From: Flavonifractor sp. An112
Lineage (GTDB): Bacteria > Bacillota > Clostridia > Oscillospirales > Oscillospiraceae
Assembly: GCF_002161085.1 (NCBI RefSeq)
Contig: NZ_NFLU01000006.1
Span: 1 to 64,000 of the forward strand
DNA: 64,000 bases
Direction: 5' to 3'
In this document: positions 42,678 to 50,901 of the stretch, in pieces
Position numbering within the stretch: the stretch's first letter is position 1
How the letters are laid out: every line of letters begins with the position of its first letter
Notes under the pieces: model-generated
Told to the model about the DNA's origin: nothing
What the model saw: only the letters and a program-made list of their open reading frames with translations
Databases searched by the model: none
Made by a program: the position numbers and the translations under genes

Positions 42678-43862
42678 TTACCGCTCCCCCCGATCAACAG
42701 AGCGCCGGGGCCGCTTGCGGCCTCTCTCCGCCTGTTCCCGTTGTTTGTCGGCCTGTACTGCTACCGCCACTTGCTCCGGGCCAAAGACCCGCTTGACCCG
42801 CTCATAGTCGGCGGAAACTTGCCGCAGGGCCTTGTTCTCCAGCTTTACCTCCTGCAATCGGTCAGACAGGCGGGCGTTGCTCTCCCTCACCCGGCCATAG
42901 TCCCCTTGCAGGCGCTCAAATTTCCCTCGCAGCTCCACATAGGCCAGATACAGGGAGCGCAGCACCTTGACGATTTGGGCCAACAGGGGTTTGGCCTTTT
43001 TCTCCCGGTAGGCCCGGCCTGTTTCCAGCGTTCCCGGCTCCGGCAAAATCTCGTCCGGGTCGGCGGAGAAGTCCGCAGCCAACCGCTCCATGTTCTTTAC
43101 CGCCGGGGCCAGTTCTTTGAGCCGCCGTTCCTGGCTCTCTACTAGGCTTTCTTTCTCCGCCTTGACTGTATCCAGGACGGCGATCTCCTTTGCCCGCTGT
43201 TCCTTCTTATAGTCCAGTACAGACAGGTGCTTGTCATGGGTTCCCTTGTCCTCCCACTCAATCCCGTGGCGCTCCATAACCAGGGAAAGCCGCTCCTTTT
43301 CCGAGCGCACCCACTGGCTCCACTCCGTGTCACCTCTGGTGCCGCCCTTGAACCCCTGGGCCGCTAACGCCTGTTTCAGAGATACCCTGGTGTCCAGCCC
43401 TCGCTTGCTCCCCGTGGTAAACGGAACAAAGTCAATGTGCAGATGGGGCGTGGCCTCGTCCATGTGGAGGTGGGCGGAGAACACCCGGAGTTGGGGATTG
43501 CGCTCTTGAAAGCCCTTCATGTACTCGTCCAAAACCGCTGCCGCCAGCTGCCCCTCCTCGCTGTCGGCGCTCATATCGTCTCGATTGCCCACTTGCAGAA
43601 TGATTTCGTGGAACGGCTTTTCCTGCTTGCCCGAGCGGATTTTCTCATAGTAATCCTCAATCCTTCTGTCGGCCCTGGTCTGTTTAGCGTTGTAGCGCTC
43701 CAGAGCCTCGTCAAAGAGTTCATGGTACACCGTCTTGATATTCTCCTGGCAGTAGGTGACATTCAAATGGGAGCGTTCCGGATCGGTGTTCTTGGCGTGG
43801 AATTTTCTGCTGTTATGGTTCACTGATCCTTGGCCCACCATGGCGCTGATCGTCCTTTTCAA
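42678..43862 (-). CDS. MobV-family relaxase (Mob_Pre), IME2 copy
   Basis: 394 residues, same length and layout as the IME1 copy: HNSRKF, then HLHMDEATPHLHIDF (about 131-145), then a long coiled coil. TTG start (43862-43860) after AAGGAGGGA. Differences from IME1 are spread evenly (many synonymous), so the copies diverged before arriving here. It should nick an oriT in the adjacent noncoding region. Confidence 0.92.
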   Translation of the reverse strand: MKRTISAMVGQGSVNHNSRKFHAKNTDPERSHLNVTYCQENIKTVYHELFDEALERYNAKQTRADRRIEDYYEKIRSGKQEKPFHEIILQVGNRDDMSADSEEGQLAAAVLDEYMKGFQERNPQLRVFSAHLHMDEATPHLHIDFVPFTTGSKRGLDTRVSLKQALAAQGFKGGTRGDTEWSQWVRSEKERLSLVMERHGIEWEDKGTHDKHLSVLDYKKEQRAKEIAVLDTVKAEKESLVESQERRLKELAPAVKNMERLAADFSADPDEILPEPGTLETGRAYREKKAKPLLAQIVKVLRSLYLAYVELRGKFERLQGDYGRVRESNARLSDRLQEVKLENKALRQVSADYERVKRVFGPEQVAVAVQADKQREQAERGRKRPRRSVDRGER

Positions 43863-44307
43863 ATCAATCCCTCCTTCCTTTTCCGCCGCGCAAGCGGCGG
43901 GCCTTTGTTACTTTCTGCGAAAGTAACGCAAAAGCACTTTTGACAGCCTTACGGCCATCAAAAGCGCATTTGCGCCCTACGGGGTGGTGTGGGGGCTTTG
44001 CCCCCGGCAACTGCGGTTGCCTCCCCCAGCAGGGCCGCCCTTTGAAAAGGGCACCCTGCACCCCGCCTAAACTTTGTCACTCGCCGTTGGGCAGGGTGGA
44101 AAGGCCAGGGGCCTTTCCACCGCCCGGCAAGTGTTTTCCGTGGGGTGAAAGTCAAGGGGTACGGGTTGTATTGCCTTGCGGCAATCTCCACCCGCAGGTA
44201 TGCCCCCTTGACTTTCGCCCCCGCTCCCCGTGACAGCCGTGACGACCGTGACGATGTTTTGCACACCGCCTCCGCACTCCAAAAAGCTGTCACAGCCGTC
44301 ACGGTCG
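43863..44307. other. Structured noncoding region of IME2 (candidate oriT/replication origin)
   Basis: 445 bases, conserved with 10812-11222 except for a ~35-base insertion near the relaxase (TTTTGACAGCCTTACGGCCATCAAAA, 43937-43962, itself a hairpin). It holds the 74-base compound hairpin (44145-44218) and the inverted iterons (44229-44312). No gene supported. Confidence 0.65.
44145..44218. repeat. Conserved 74-base compound hairpin, copy 2
   Basis: Same as 11060-11133 with two substitutions by eye; the outer stem of GTGAAAGTCAAGGGG with CCCCTTGACTTTC and the inner stem are kept. Confidence 0.75.
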
Positions 44308-44312
44308 TCACG
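44229..44312. repeat. Inverted triple iterons, copy 2
   Basis: CGTGACAGCCGTGACGACC plus a third unit (44229-44253) faces CACAGCCGTCACGGTCGTCACG (44291-44312). The arms match IME1; the 35-base spacer does not. Confidence 0.7.
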
Positions 44313-45462
44313 CCTGGGGTTCCTCCAGCGTAAGGCTGATACTCCGTCCGGCATGGGTTCGGGCGCTTTCATAGCGGATATGGTACTCATAGGACAGCCG
44401 CCATGCCCGGACATTCAGCCGCATAGCCAGGGCATTGGGTTTCATATCCAGCTCCAGGGCGGTGACAAGTTCCGTGGCCGTCCCTCTCCACTCTGGCCGT
44501 TCCGCCGTCACCAGGGCGGCAACAGCCTCCAACACCGGGTCAGGCGGCTCCTGCCGCAGCTCCGTTTCCCGCCGCTCCAGCTCCCACACAAGCCGTTCCT
44601 CGTCCCGTTTGAGGTAGAGGCGCTGGTCTTGCTGATCCCGCCCGGAAATGTCCAGGGTGGCGGCGTTGTCTGTCCGCCGCTCCTTTTGGAGCAGGAAGGC
44701 CCCGTCTGCCGCACCCAATAAGCCGTTGGTGCCGGAGATCATATCAAACTTATCATCGGCCTGCTGCTTGCGGGTGTGGTGTACCACCAGGAGGCAGACC
44801 CCGTTTCCATCGGCAAACCGTTTCAGTTTGGTAATTACCTCGTAGTCGTTGGCATAGCTGTACTTTCCGCCGTCCTCCTCCCGTACTTTTTGCAGGGTGT
44901 CGATGATAATAAGCCGGGTGTCCGGGTGTTCCCGGACAAAGCCCTTTAACTGCTCCTCCAGGCCACCGCCGAGCTGCTTGGCTCCGATGGCAAAGAACAG
45001 GTTTCCGGTACTCTCTACCCCAAACATCCGGTACAACCGCTCCTGTAAGCGGCGGTGATCGTCCTCCAGGGCCAGATAGAGGACTGTCCCCTGGCGCACC
45101 TCATACCCCCACAGGGAAAGGCCCATACTCACATGATAGGCAAGCTGGGCCATGAGAAAGGACTTGCCCACCTTGGGAGCGCCCACAAAGAGATATGTCC
45201 CCGCATAGAGCAGACCGTCTATCACAGGAGGTCTGCCAGGGTACACCTGCTCGTAGAGGTCATTCATAGACACGGTAGGCAGATAGGCCGGGTCGTTGAC
45301 CCGGCTTATCTGCCGCATGATTTCTTCCAAATCTCTTTCCGGGGGCTTGTGTTCTGCCATGCCCTCTGTTATACTTTGGTTAGGTTTTTGTGAGAGCGAC
45401 TGTCCCCCGTCTGCTGCAACAGACGGATATGGGACGGTCGTTTTCGTTTTCAATCCATCCAT
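44308..45462 (-). CDS. RepA-like AAA ATPase/helicase (IME2 copy)
   Basis: 384 residues. RecA/DnaB-like ATPase of the AAA_25/RepA type: Walker A FVGAPKVGKSFLMAQLAYHV (about 70-89), Walker B TRLIIIDTLQKV (about 160), then VHHTRKQ (about 215) and a C-terminal winged-helix-like region (TATELVTALELDMKPNALAM). Likely the element's replicative helicase, acting at the iterons beside its 3' end. ATG 45462 follows GAGGGAGGATTGATAG; it starts 3 bases after mobC. Intact, unlike the IME1 copy. Confidence 0.85.
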   Translation of the reverse strand: MDGLKTKTTVPYPSVAADGGQSLSQKPNQSITEGMAEHKPPERDLEEIMRQISRVNDPAYLPTVSMNDLYEQVYPGRPPVIDGLLYAGTYLFVGAPKVGKSFLMAQLAYHVSMGLSLWGYEVRQGTVLYLALEDDHRRLQERLYRMFGVESTGNLFFAIGAKQLGGGLEEQLKGFVREHPDTRLIIIDTLQKVREEDGGKYSYANDYEVITKLKRFADGNGVCLLVVHHTRKQQADDKFDMISGTNGLLGAADGAFLLQKERRTDNAATLDISGRDQQDQRLYLKRDEERLVWELERRETELRQEPPDPVLEAVAALVTAERPEWRGTATELVTALELDMKPNALAMRLNVRAWRLSYEYHIRYESARTHAGRSISLTLEEPQA

Positions 45463-45465
45463 CTA

Positions 45466-45786
45466 TCAATCCTCCCTCATGCCGCCCATGATGGCGGCGA
45501 TCAGCCGGATGGTGTCCAGCAGCTCGCCATCCACGCCATTCCCGGCCTCGATACGCTCCAGTTCTTCCAGAACGGCGGCCAGCTCGTTCCGAAGGGCCTT
45601 ATACACCCTGGGGTTGCCCCGTACCACCACATCTCGGCACAGCAGCCGCCGGGTGATGTAGTCCTGCTTGGTAAGGCCGGAGAGCCGCACGGCGGTTTCA
45701 ATTTCCCTGTCCTCCTCCGGGGACACCCGGAAAGCCACAGTTTTGTTTCTCCAGCGGTTGTGTCGGTCAAGATTTTTCGCTGACAT
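45466..45786 (-). CDS. MobC-like relaxosome protein (IME2 copy)
   Basis: 106 residues, about 80-85% identical by eye to the IME1 protein. N-terminal KTVAFRVSPEEDREIE…SGLTKQDYITRRLL ribbon-helix-helix region and a helical C-terminus. It starts 3 bases after the integrase stop, so integrase, MobC and the ATPase are probably one transcript. Confidence 0.85.
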   Translation of the reverse strand: MSAKNLDRHNRWRNKTVAFRVSPEEDREIETAVRLSGLTKQDYITRRLLCRDVVVRGNPRVYKALRNELAAVLEELERIEAGNGVDGELLDTIRLIAAIMGGMRED

Positions 45787-45789
45787 GAT

Positions 45790-46866
45790 TTAGGCCCCCT
45801 TTCGCTCCATGTCCAGTTTGTCCGCCATCTCCGCCTGCCGGGTGGGGAACAGGTGGGCGTAGCGGTAGGTAATATCAATGCTTTCATGTCCCACCCGGTC
45901 AGCGATTGCCAGGGCCGTAAAGCCCATGTCAATGAGCAGCGAAATGTGGGAGTGCCGCAGGTCGTGTATTCTGATCCGCTTGACCCCGGCCTCTTTCGCC
46001 CCCCTGTCCATCTCCCGGTGGAGGTAGGATTTTGTCACCGTGAAAATGCGGTCGGTGGGTTTCACCCCATACAGGCTCTTGATATAGTCCCGCATTTCTT
46101 CGCAGAGGAAGGCGGGCATTTGAATGACCCGGTTGCTCTTGGGTGTCTTGGGGTCGGTGATGACATCCTTGCCCTTGATCCGCTGGTAGGACTTGGAGAT
46201 GGTGACGGTCTGTTTTTCGAAGTCAAAGTCACCGGGGGTGAGGGCCAGCAGCTCCCCCTCCCGGACGCCGCACCAGTAGAGCATTTCAAAGGCGTAATAG
46301 GAGAGGGGCTTGTCCATCATGGCCTCGGCGAATTTCAGGTACTCCGCCTTTGTCCAGAACAGCATTTCACGTCCCTTGGGCTTGCCCATATTGCCCGCCT
46401 GGGCAGCGGGATTGACCTTTAGGTTGTAGTGGCGTACCGCATGGTTGAACACGGCGCTCAACTGATTGTGCAGCGTTTTTAAGTACACCGGAGAGTAGGG
46501 TTTGCCGTTCTTGTCCCGGTAACCCAGCATTTCGTTCTGCCAGGCGATGATCTCCTTGGAGTGAATGTCGCACATCTTCCGCTTGCCGAAGTACGGCACC
46601 AACTTCTTGTAGAGGATATGCTCTTTCGTCCCCCAGGTGTTTTCCTTGATACGGCCCTTCATGTCCGCCACATAGACGGCTACGAAGTTTTCAAAGGTCA
46701 TTTCCAGGTCGGCGGTCTGCTGTTGCAGGAATGTCCGCTCCCACTCCAAAGCCTCCCGCTTGGTGGGGAAGCCCCGTTTCATCTTCTTTACTTTCTTACC
46801 TGTCCAGTCCTCGTAGTAAAAGGACGCATACCATGTGCCCTTTGCCTTGTCTTTGTATGCCGGCAT
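45790..46866 (-). CDS. Tyrosine integrase of IME2
   Basis: 358 residues. N-terminal arm-binding domain (1-55: KGTWYASFYYEDWTGKKVKK), core-binding domain (about 60-160), catalytic domain with Arg in WCGVREGELL, HDLRHSHISLL (His-x-x-Arg) and Tyr in HESIDITYRYAHL. It inserts IME2 into the 3' end of guaA (inferred from the junctions). ATG 46866 follows AAGGAGGGAACCACA; the open frame starts 12 codons earlier. The ORF is intact. Confidence 0.93.
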   Translation of the reverse strand: MPAYKDKAKGTWYASFYYEDWTGKKVKKMKRGFPTKREALEWERTFLQQQTADLEMTFENFVAVYVADMKGRIKENTWGTKEHILYKKLVPYFGKRKMCDIHSKEIIAWQNEMLGYRDKNGKPYSPVYLKTLHNQLSAVFNHAVRHYNLKVNPAAQAGNMGKPKGREMLFWTKAEYLKFAEAMMDKPLSYYAFEMLYWCGVREGELLALTPGDFDFEKQTVTISKSYQRIKGKDVITDPKTPKSNRVIQMPAFLCEEMRDYIKSLYGVKPTDRIFTVTKSYLHREMDRGAKEAGVKRIRIHDLRHSHISLLIDMGFTALAIADRVGHESIDITYRYAHLFPTRQAEMADKLDMERKGA

Positions 46867-46879
46867 TGTGGTTCCCTCC

Positions 46880-47068
46880 TTACTGCCTGTCCCGCAGCCC
46901 ATAGAATTTTTCCTCGAAGTAGCGCCTGCTCACCCGTCCGGGAATGGTGAGAAAGCCTTTTTTCTTCAGTTCCTCGTTCATTTCCCGCACCAGCTTGTAG
47001 GCGTAGGGCTTGGAAACGCCCAGCTCCCTGGCAACCTCCTCCGCCCTCACAAACAGCTCCTTTTCCAT
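46880..47068 (-). CDS. Excisionase-like HTH protein
   Basis: 62 residues with a MerR/excisionase-type helix-turn-helix (VRAEEVARELGVSKPYAYKL) and a wing-like GRVSRRYFEEKFYG. It lies directly before the integrase with a 13-base gap, the usual xis-int order. AGGAGGTGCTGACC precedes the ATG. Directionality factor by inference. Confidence 0.82.
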   Translation of the reverse strand: MEKELFVRAEEVARELGVSKPYAYKLVREMNEELKKKGFLTIPGRVSRRYFEEKFYGLRDRQ

Positions 47069-47084
47069 GGTCAGCACCTCCTTA

Positions 47085-47233
47085 TTTTTATTTCGCAAAT
47101 ATGTTAATATCCGCATTGTCATTATACATTAACGCCGATGTTAATGTCAAGAATTTATTTCGCATTTTTGTTAATATATATCTTGCATAGTTCGCTTTTT
47201 TGCGCTATACTATCCTCAAAGGCGGTGAATGAT
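47085..47233. promoter_or_regulatory. Divergent promoter region of IME2 control genes
   Basis: A/T-rich region between the leftward xis/int unit and the rightward XRE gene. It contains repeats of CGCAAATATGTTAATATC/CGCATTTTTGTTAATATA (47091-47107 and 47161-47178). The same CGCAAATAtGTTAAT motif occurs at the left end (40605-40620 and 8169-8183), which suggests a shared binding site for the excisionase, integrase or repressor. Confidence 0.6.
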
Positions 47234-47791
47234 ATGACCGTAGGGGATAAAATCAAGAAAATCCGTACCTTTCGGGGCATGACGCAAAAGGAATTGGGCC
47301 TTGCCATCGGTTTGGAGGAAAAGGGTGCGGACAACCGGATTGCCCAGTATGAGACGAATTACCGTGTCCCGAAACGGGAGCTGCTGGACAAGATGGCCGA
47401 GGCGCTGCGGGTAGACCGCCAGAACTTCTACACCATCGCCCCTGGCTCTGCCGAGGACTTCATGCGGACATTTTTTTGGCTGGACGAGGACAGCCCAGGC
47501 TCTATCCGCCTGTTCCAGCTTGTCCGCAATCCCAGCAAGACAGGGGCCTCCGATGATACCAGCGTGCGCTACAATGACAACGACGACTGGCCCATCCATC
47601 CTCCCGTTGGGATTTATTTTCAGTACGGCCTTGTGGACGAGTTCATGCACGAATGGCTTTTGCGCCAGCAGGAACTTGACGCTGGGGAGATCACCAGGGA
47701 CGAATACTTTGAATGGAAACTCAACTGGCCTTACACCTGTGACGATAGCAAGGAAAGCCAGTATTATGTCACCTGGCGGAAAAATAAATAA
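47234..47791 (+). CDS. XRE-family regulator of IME2
   Basis: 185 residues. N-terminal helix-turn-helix (KIKKIRTFRGMTQKELGLAI and on to RIAQYETNYRVPKRELLDKM, residues 6-60), then an unassigned acidic C-terminal domain rich in Trp, Asp and Tyr (PVGIYFQYGLVDEFMHEW…). Divergent from xis-int, so it probably controls excision. GCGGTGAATGAT precedes the ATG. Similar 'HTH plus unknown domain' proteins sit at this place in related IMEs. Confidence 0.85.
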   Translation: MTVGDKIKKIRTFRGMTQKELGLAIGLEEKGADNRIAQYETNYRVPKRELLDKMAEALRVDRQNFYTIAPGSAEDFMRTFFWLDEDSPGSIRLFQLVRNPSKTGASDDTSVRYNDNDDWPIHPPVGIYFQYGLVDEFMHEWLLRQQELDAGEITRDEYFEWKLNWPYTCDDSKESQYYVTWRKNK

Positions 47792-47848
47792 GACAAGCAA
47801 AAAACCGCCCTGCTGAATTTGTCGTTCAGCAGGGCGGTTTTGCTTGTC
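47792..47848. terminator. Terminator at the right end of IME2
   Basis: Very long stem: GACAAGCAAAA.ACCGCCCTGCTGAA against TTCAGCAGGGCGGTTTTGCTTGTC, loop TTTGTCG, starting at the XRE stop. It insulates element and guaA in both directions. Confidence 0.9.
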
Positions 47849-47967
47849 CCTTTGTGATTATTCTCTTGGGAATACCGGGCGAACACGAATAGTATCAATC
47901 CAGTATCAAGAGCCACAGCGATGGGCAAAAAAGCCTGTATTCATGCGGGTTTGCGCCGTTTTGACGG

Positions 47968-49257
47968 TCATTCCCACTCAATGGTTCCCGTGGGCTTCGG
48001 CGTCAGATCATAGAGTACACGGTTGACGCCCGGCACCTCATGGGTGATCCGGTGGGTGATGTGCTGCAGCAGGGCAAAAGGCACATCCTCCACCGTGGCG
48101 GTCATAGCATCCACCGTATTCACCGCACGGATGATAACCGGCCACTCGTCAGCCCGCTTGCCATCCCGGACACCAACGCTCTTGATATCGGGAATGGCAG
48201 TGAAGTACTGCCACACCTTGCCCTCCAGACCGTTTTTGGCGAACTCCTCCCGCAGGATAGCGTCAGACTCCCGCACCGCCTCCAGACGATCCCGGGTGAT
48301 GGCGCCCAGGCACCGCACCCCAAGGCCGGGGCCGGGGAAGGGCTGGCGGTAGACCATGTTGTCGGGCAGGCCCAGGGCCTTGCCGCAGGCACGCACCTCG
48401 TCCTTGAAGAGCATCTTCAGAGGCTCTACCAGCTCAAAGTCCAGGTCCTCCGGCAGGCCGCCTACGTTGTGGTGGCTCTTCACCGCTTTCACCGTCTTGG
48501 TACCCGACTCAATGATATCGGGATAGATGGTGCCCTGGCCCAGGAAGGAGATGCCTTCCAGCTTCCGGGCCTCTTCCTCAAACACCCGGATAAACTCACC
48601 GCCGATGATCTTACGCTTCTGCTCCGGGTCAGCTACCCCGGCCAGCTTGTCCAGGAACCGGTCCACAGCATCCACATAGATCAGATTGGCATCCATCTCA
48701 TGGCGGAACACCTGGATCACCTGCTCCGGCTCGCCCTTGCGAAGCAGGCCGTGGTTGACATGAACGCAAGTGAGCTGCTTGCCGATGGCCTTGATAAGCA
48801 GGGCGGCCACCACCGAGGAGTCTACACCGCCGGACAAGGCCAGCAAAACCTTTTTATCTCCCACCTGCCGGCGGATCAGCTCGATTTGGTCGGCAATGAA
48901 GTTGTCCATATTCCAGTTGGCCTCGGCACCGCACACGCCAAAGACGAAGTTGGACAGGGCCTGTTTCCGGGCCTCGTCATCCTCAGGCCAGGGGGCATCC
49001 CCCTTGTGGTCGACCATCAATACCGGCAGCTCACAGTTATAAATCTCCTTGGAAATGTCAATCTCCACGCCGTCCACCACCCGGTTGGGACCGCCGTTGA
49101 GAATGATGCCCTTCACATTGGGCAAAGCTTGAACCTCTGCCAGGGTAATGTCATGGGGATGAATCTCACTGTAAACACCCAGCGCCCGAACCTCTCGGGC
49201 AATTTTGGCGTTCTCCTTGCTGCCAAGGTCCAGGATCAGAATCATGTCCTGCTTCAT
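47968..49257 (-). CDS. guaA: GMP synthase with degenerate glutaminase domain
   Basis: 429 residues; usual GuaA has about 510-525. The synthetase part is complete: PP-loop LLALSGGVDSSVVAALL (about 139-155), dimerization domain with RQPFPGPGLGVRCLG and C-terminal DLTPKPTGTIEWE. The N-terminal amidotransferase domain is cut to about 120 residues. The GICYGxQ nucleophile elbow and the catalytic His/Glu are absent, with KGDAPWPEDDEARKQ at the break. It should therefore amidate XMP with free ammonia or with ammonia from a partner glutaminase. Its last 10 bases are the IME2 attachment site. A nucleoside importer lies upstream. Confidence 0.92.
   Translation of the reverse strand: MKQDMILILDLGSKENAKIAREVRALGVYSEIHPHDITLAEVQALPNVKGIILNGGPNRVVDGVEIDISKEIYNCELPVLMVDHKGDAPWPEDDEARKQALSNFVFGVCGAEANWNMDNFIADQIELIRRQVGDKKVLLALSGGVDSSVVAALLIKAIGKQLTCVHVNHGLLRKGEPEQVIQVFRHEMDANLIYVDAVDRFLDKLAGVADPEQKRKIIGGEFIRVFEEEARKLEGISFLGQGTIYPDIIESGTKTVKAVKSHHNVGGLPEDLDFELVEPLKMLFKDEVRACGKALGLPDNMVYRQPFPGPGLGVRCLGAITRDRLEAVRESDAILREEFAKNGLEGKVWQYFTAIPDIKSVGVRDGKRADEWPVIIRAVNTVDAMTATVEDVPFALLQHITHRITHEVPGVNRVLYDLTPKPTGTIEWE
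47970..47979. other. attR of IME2 in guaA
   Basis: ATTCCCACTC, encoding (minus strand) the final E-W-E of GuaA and the first base of its TGA stop. Partner of 40540-40549. Confidence 0.75.
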
Positions 49258-49338
49258 TGCAGTACCTCCCTGTTCTATGCGCGGCCGGCGGCGGCGCTTT
49301 TTGACATTATATCACATTCTCCAGCCTGTGGAAACCTG

Positions 49339-49800
49339 TCAGCGGCGTTTGGCCAGCTCCTTCCACACTGCCTGGGCAATGACCTCCTGTCCCTCCGGAG
49401 ACCGAAGAACCTCCAGCACCATGGCCTTGAACTGGTCCTTGGCCTGCTTGGTGGAGAAGAGGGCATCCAACATAGTGGCTCCCCCGCCGCTGGATGCCGG
49501 CTCCACCTTGGGCCGCTTGACCGCCGCGGGGCGATATACCGGCTCCTCCTCCGCAGCGGTCAGGCCGCCGCTCATCCAGTCCTCCTGGCGAGTACGATCC
49601 CCGCTCTCCCCCCGCAGGTAGAACAGCGACACGCCAAAATAGGCCGCCATCTTCTCCTGCTGGTCTTTGGTTGGGGTAGCACGGCCAGTCTCAAACTTTT
49701 CAATGGCGTTTTTGGGAAAACCCAAGGCTGACGCCAGGGCGGGGCGGGACAGGCCCGCCTCGTCCCGCAGGGCCTCAATCCGTTGTGCCATCGTAACCAT
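49339..49800 (-). CDS. XRE-family transcriptional regulator
   Basis: 153 residues. Helix-turn-helix at about 5-60 (RIEALRDEAGLSRPALASAL then KNAIEKFETGRATPTKDQQE), a linker, and a short helical C-terminus (about 105-150: MLDALFSTKQAKDQFKAMVL). Host gene, not mobile. AAAGGAGAGATAAAAC precedes ATG 49800; ATG 49791 is a possible second start. It lies between guaA and the nucleoside importer on the same strand; whether it controls them is unknown. Confidence 0.85.
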   Translation of the reverse strand: MVTMAQRIEALRDEAGLSRPALASALGFPKNAIEKFETGRATPTKDQQEKMAAYFGVSLFYLRGESGDRTRQEDWMSGGLTAAEEEPVYRPAAVKRPKVEPASSGGGATMLDALFSTKQAKDQFKAMVLEVLRSPEGQEVIAQAVWKELAKRR

Positions 49801-49830
49801 GTTTTATCTCTCCTTTTTCCAATATGCAAA

Positions 49831-49857
49831 ACGAAAGGGGCCATTCGGCCCCTTTCG
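49831..49857 (-). terminator. Terminator of the nucleoside-importer operon
   Basis: ACGAAAGGGGCC-ATTC-GGCCCCTTTCGT; on the minus strand it is followed by TTTTGCATATT. It lies 12 bases past the last permease stop. Confidence 0.8.
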
Positions 49858-49869
49858 TCTGTGTGTGAT

Positions 49870-50901
49870 TTACCGCTGTCCCTTGTCGTAGGGAATACCC
49901 TCTGCCTTGGGCGCTCTGGACTTCTTGGAAGTAAAGGCCAGTACGATCAGGGTGATCAGGTAGGGCAGCATCCGGTACAAATGGGGGCTGACACCGATCT
50001 CCGCCAGCATAAACACACCGTCACCGTTGATATCGATGCTGGTGTAAGAGGCGGCGATACATTTGAACAAGCCGAACAGCAGGGCTGCACCGGCGATATT
50101 CAGGGGCTTCCAGTTACCGAAGATCATAACCGCCAGGGCCAGGAAGCCGAAGCCTGCCACCTCGCCGGTGGAGGCACAGTTGGCGGTGGTAAGGGCGTAC
50201 ACAAAGCCGCCCATACCGGCCAGGGCACCGGAGATGGTGGTACCGGCATAGCGCATCTTGTACACATTGATGCCCAGAGAGTCGGCAGCCTGGGGATTTT
50301 CACCGCAGGAGCGCAGCCGCAGACCAAAGCGGGTCTTGTAGAGCAGAATGGACAGGATGACAAACAGGATGATGCAGATATAAGTGGCCAGATAGGTCTT
50401 ATCAATGAAGGTGGAGCCGAAGAAGCCCATCTCCTCGCTGCGTCCGTATCCAAAGAAGCTCTTTTTGATCATGAAGTAGCTGGCCGCGTCGCCCTCCGCC
50501 ATCTGCAGGGTGTTCTGGTTGGCCACGATGCGGATGAAGAAGAGCACCAGGGCGGGAGCCAGCAGGTTCAGAGCGGTACCGCCGATGGTCTGGTCTGCCT
50601 TCAGATTCACAGATGCGAAGGAGAGCAGCAGGGAGAAAATGGCGCCCAGCACCGCGGCAACTACCATAGCCAGGATCATAAAGCCCTGGAGGGCTACCCA
50701 GTCACCGGCAGCCTTGGCATCTACATAGAAGCCAGCCTGCTGCATCAGCCGCACAAACAGTACGCCAGCAAAGGCACCGAAGATCATAATACCTTCAAGG
50801 GCCAGGTTGATGATACCGCTGCGCTCGGCGAACACGCCGGCCAGTGCCACGATCATCAGAGGCACGGCATAGATCAAAGTCTGCTGAATGAGGAACGTCA
50901 T
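49870..50901 (-). CDS. Nucleoside ABC transporter permease (YufQ/NupQ-like)
   Basis: 343 residues, about nine membrane helices of the BPD_transp_2 (simple sugar/nucleoside) type, with ALAGVFAERSGIINLALEGI near the N-terminus as family signature. Forms the channel with the permease encoded upstream; the two genes overlap by 4 bases (ATGA). With BMP-type binding lipoprotein and ATPase this matches the guanosine/nucleoside importers of Bacillus (yufNOPQ). Substrate by family, not by residues. Confidence 0.9.
   Translation of the reverse strand: MTFLIQQTLIYAVPLMIVALAGVFAERSGIINLALEGIMIFGAFAGVLFVRLMQQAGFYVDAKAAGDWVALQGFMILAMVVAAVLGAIFSLLLSFASVNLKADQTIGGTALNLLAPALVLFFIRIVANQNTLQMAEGDAASYFMIKKSFFGYGRSEEMGFFGSTFIDKTYLATYICIILFVILSILLYKTRFGLRLRSCGENPQAADSLGINVYKMRYAGTTISGALAGMGGFVYALTTANCASTGEVAGFGFLALAVMIFGNWKPLNIAGAALLFGLFKCIAASYTSIDINGDGVFMLAEIGVSPHLYRMLPYLITLIVLAFTSKKSRAPKAEGIPYDKGQR

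Larger units (their letters stand above)
40540..47979. mobile_element. IME2: MobV mobilizable element at the 3' end of guaA
   Basis: A 7.4-kb element with an Lsa-type ABC-F gene as cargo, MobV relaxase, origin region, RepA-like ATPase, MobC, tyrosine integrase, excisionase-like protein and XRE regulator, all intact. Its ends are near-identical 10-base guaA-terminal repeats. The integrase end reconstitutes guaA. The 3' end of guaA is a known integration hotspot. Confidence 0.88.

Noticed and set aside
42678-45786. IME1 and IME2 as an assembly duplication
   Set aside because: They differ throughout by scattered, largely synonymous substitutions and carry different cargo and flanks.
47856-47967. 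tRNA gene as IME2 target
   Set aside because: No cloverleaf; the repeat matches the last codons of guaA instead.
49258-49338. Regulatory RNA before guaA
   Set aside because: Only about 80 bases with a GC-rich hairpin (GGCCGGCGGCGGCGC); no riboswitch core seen.
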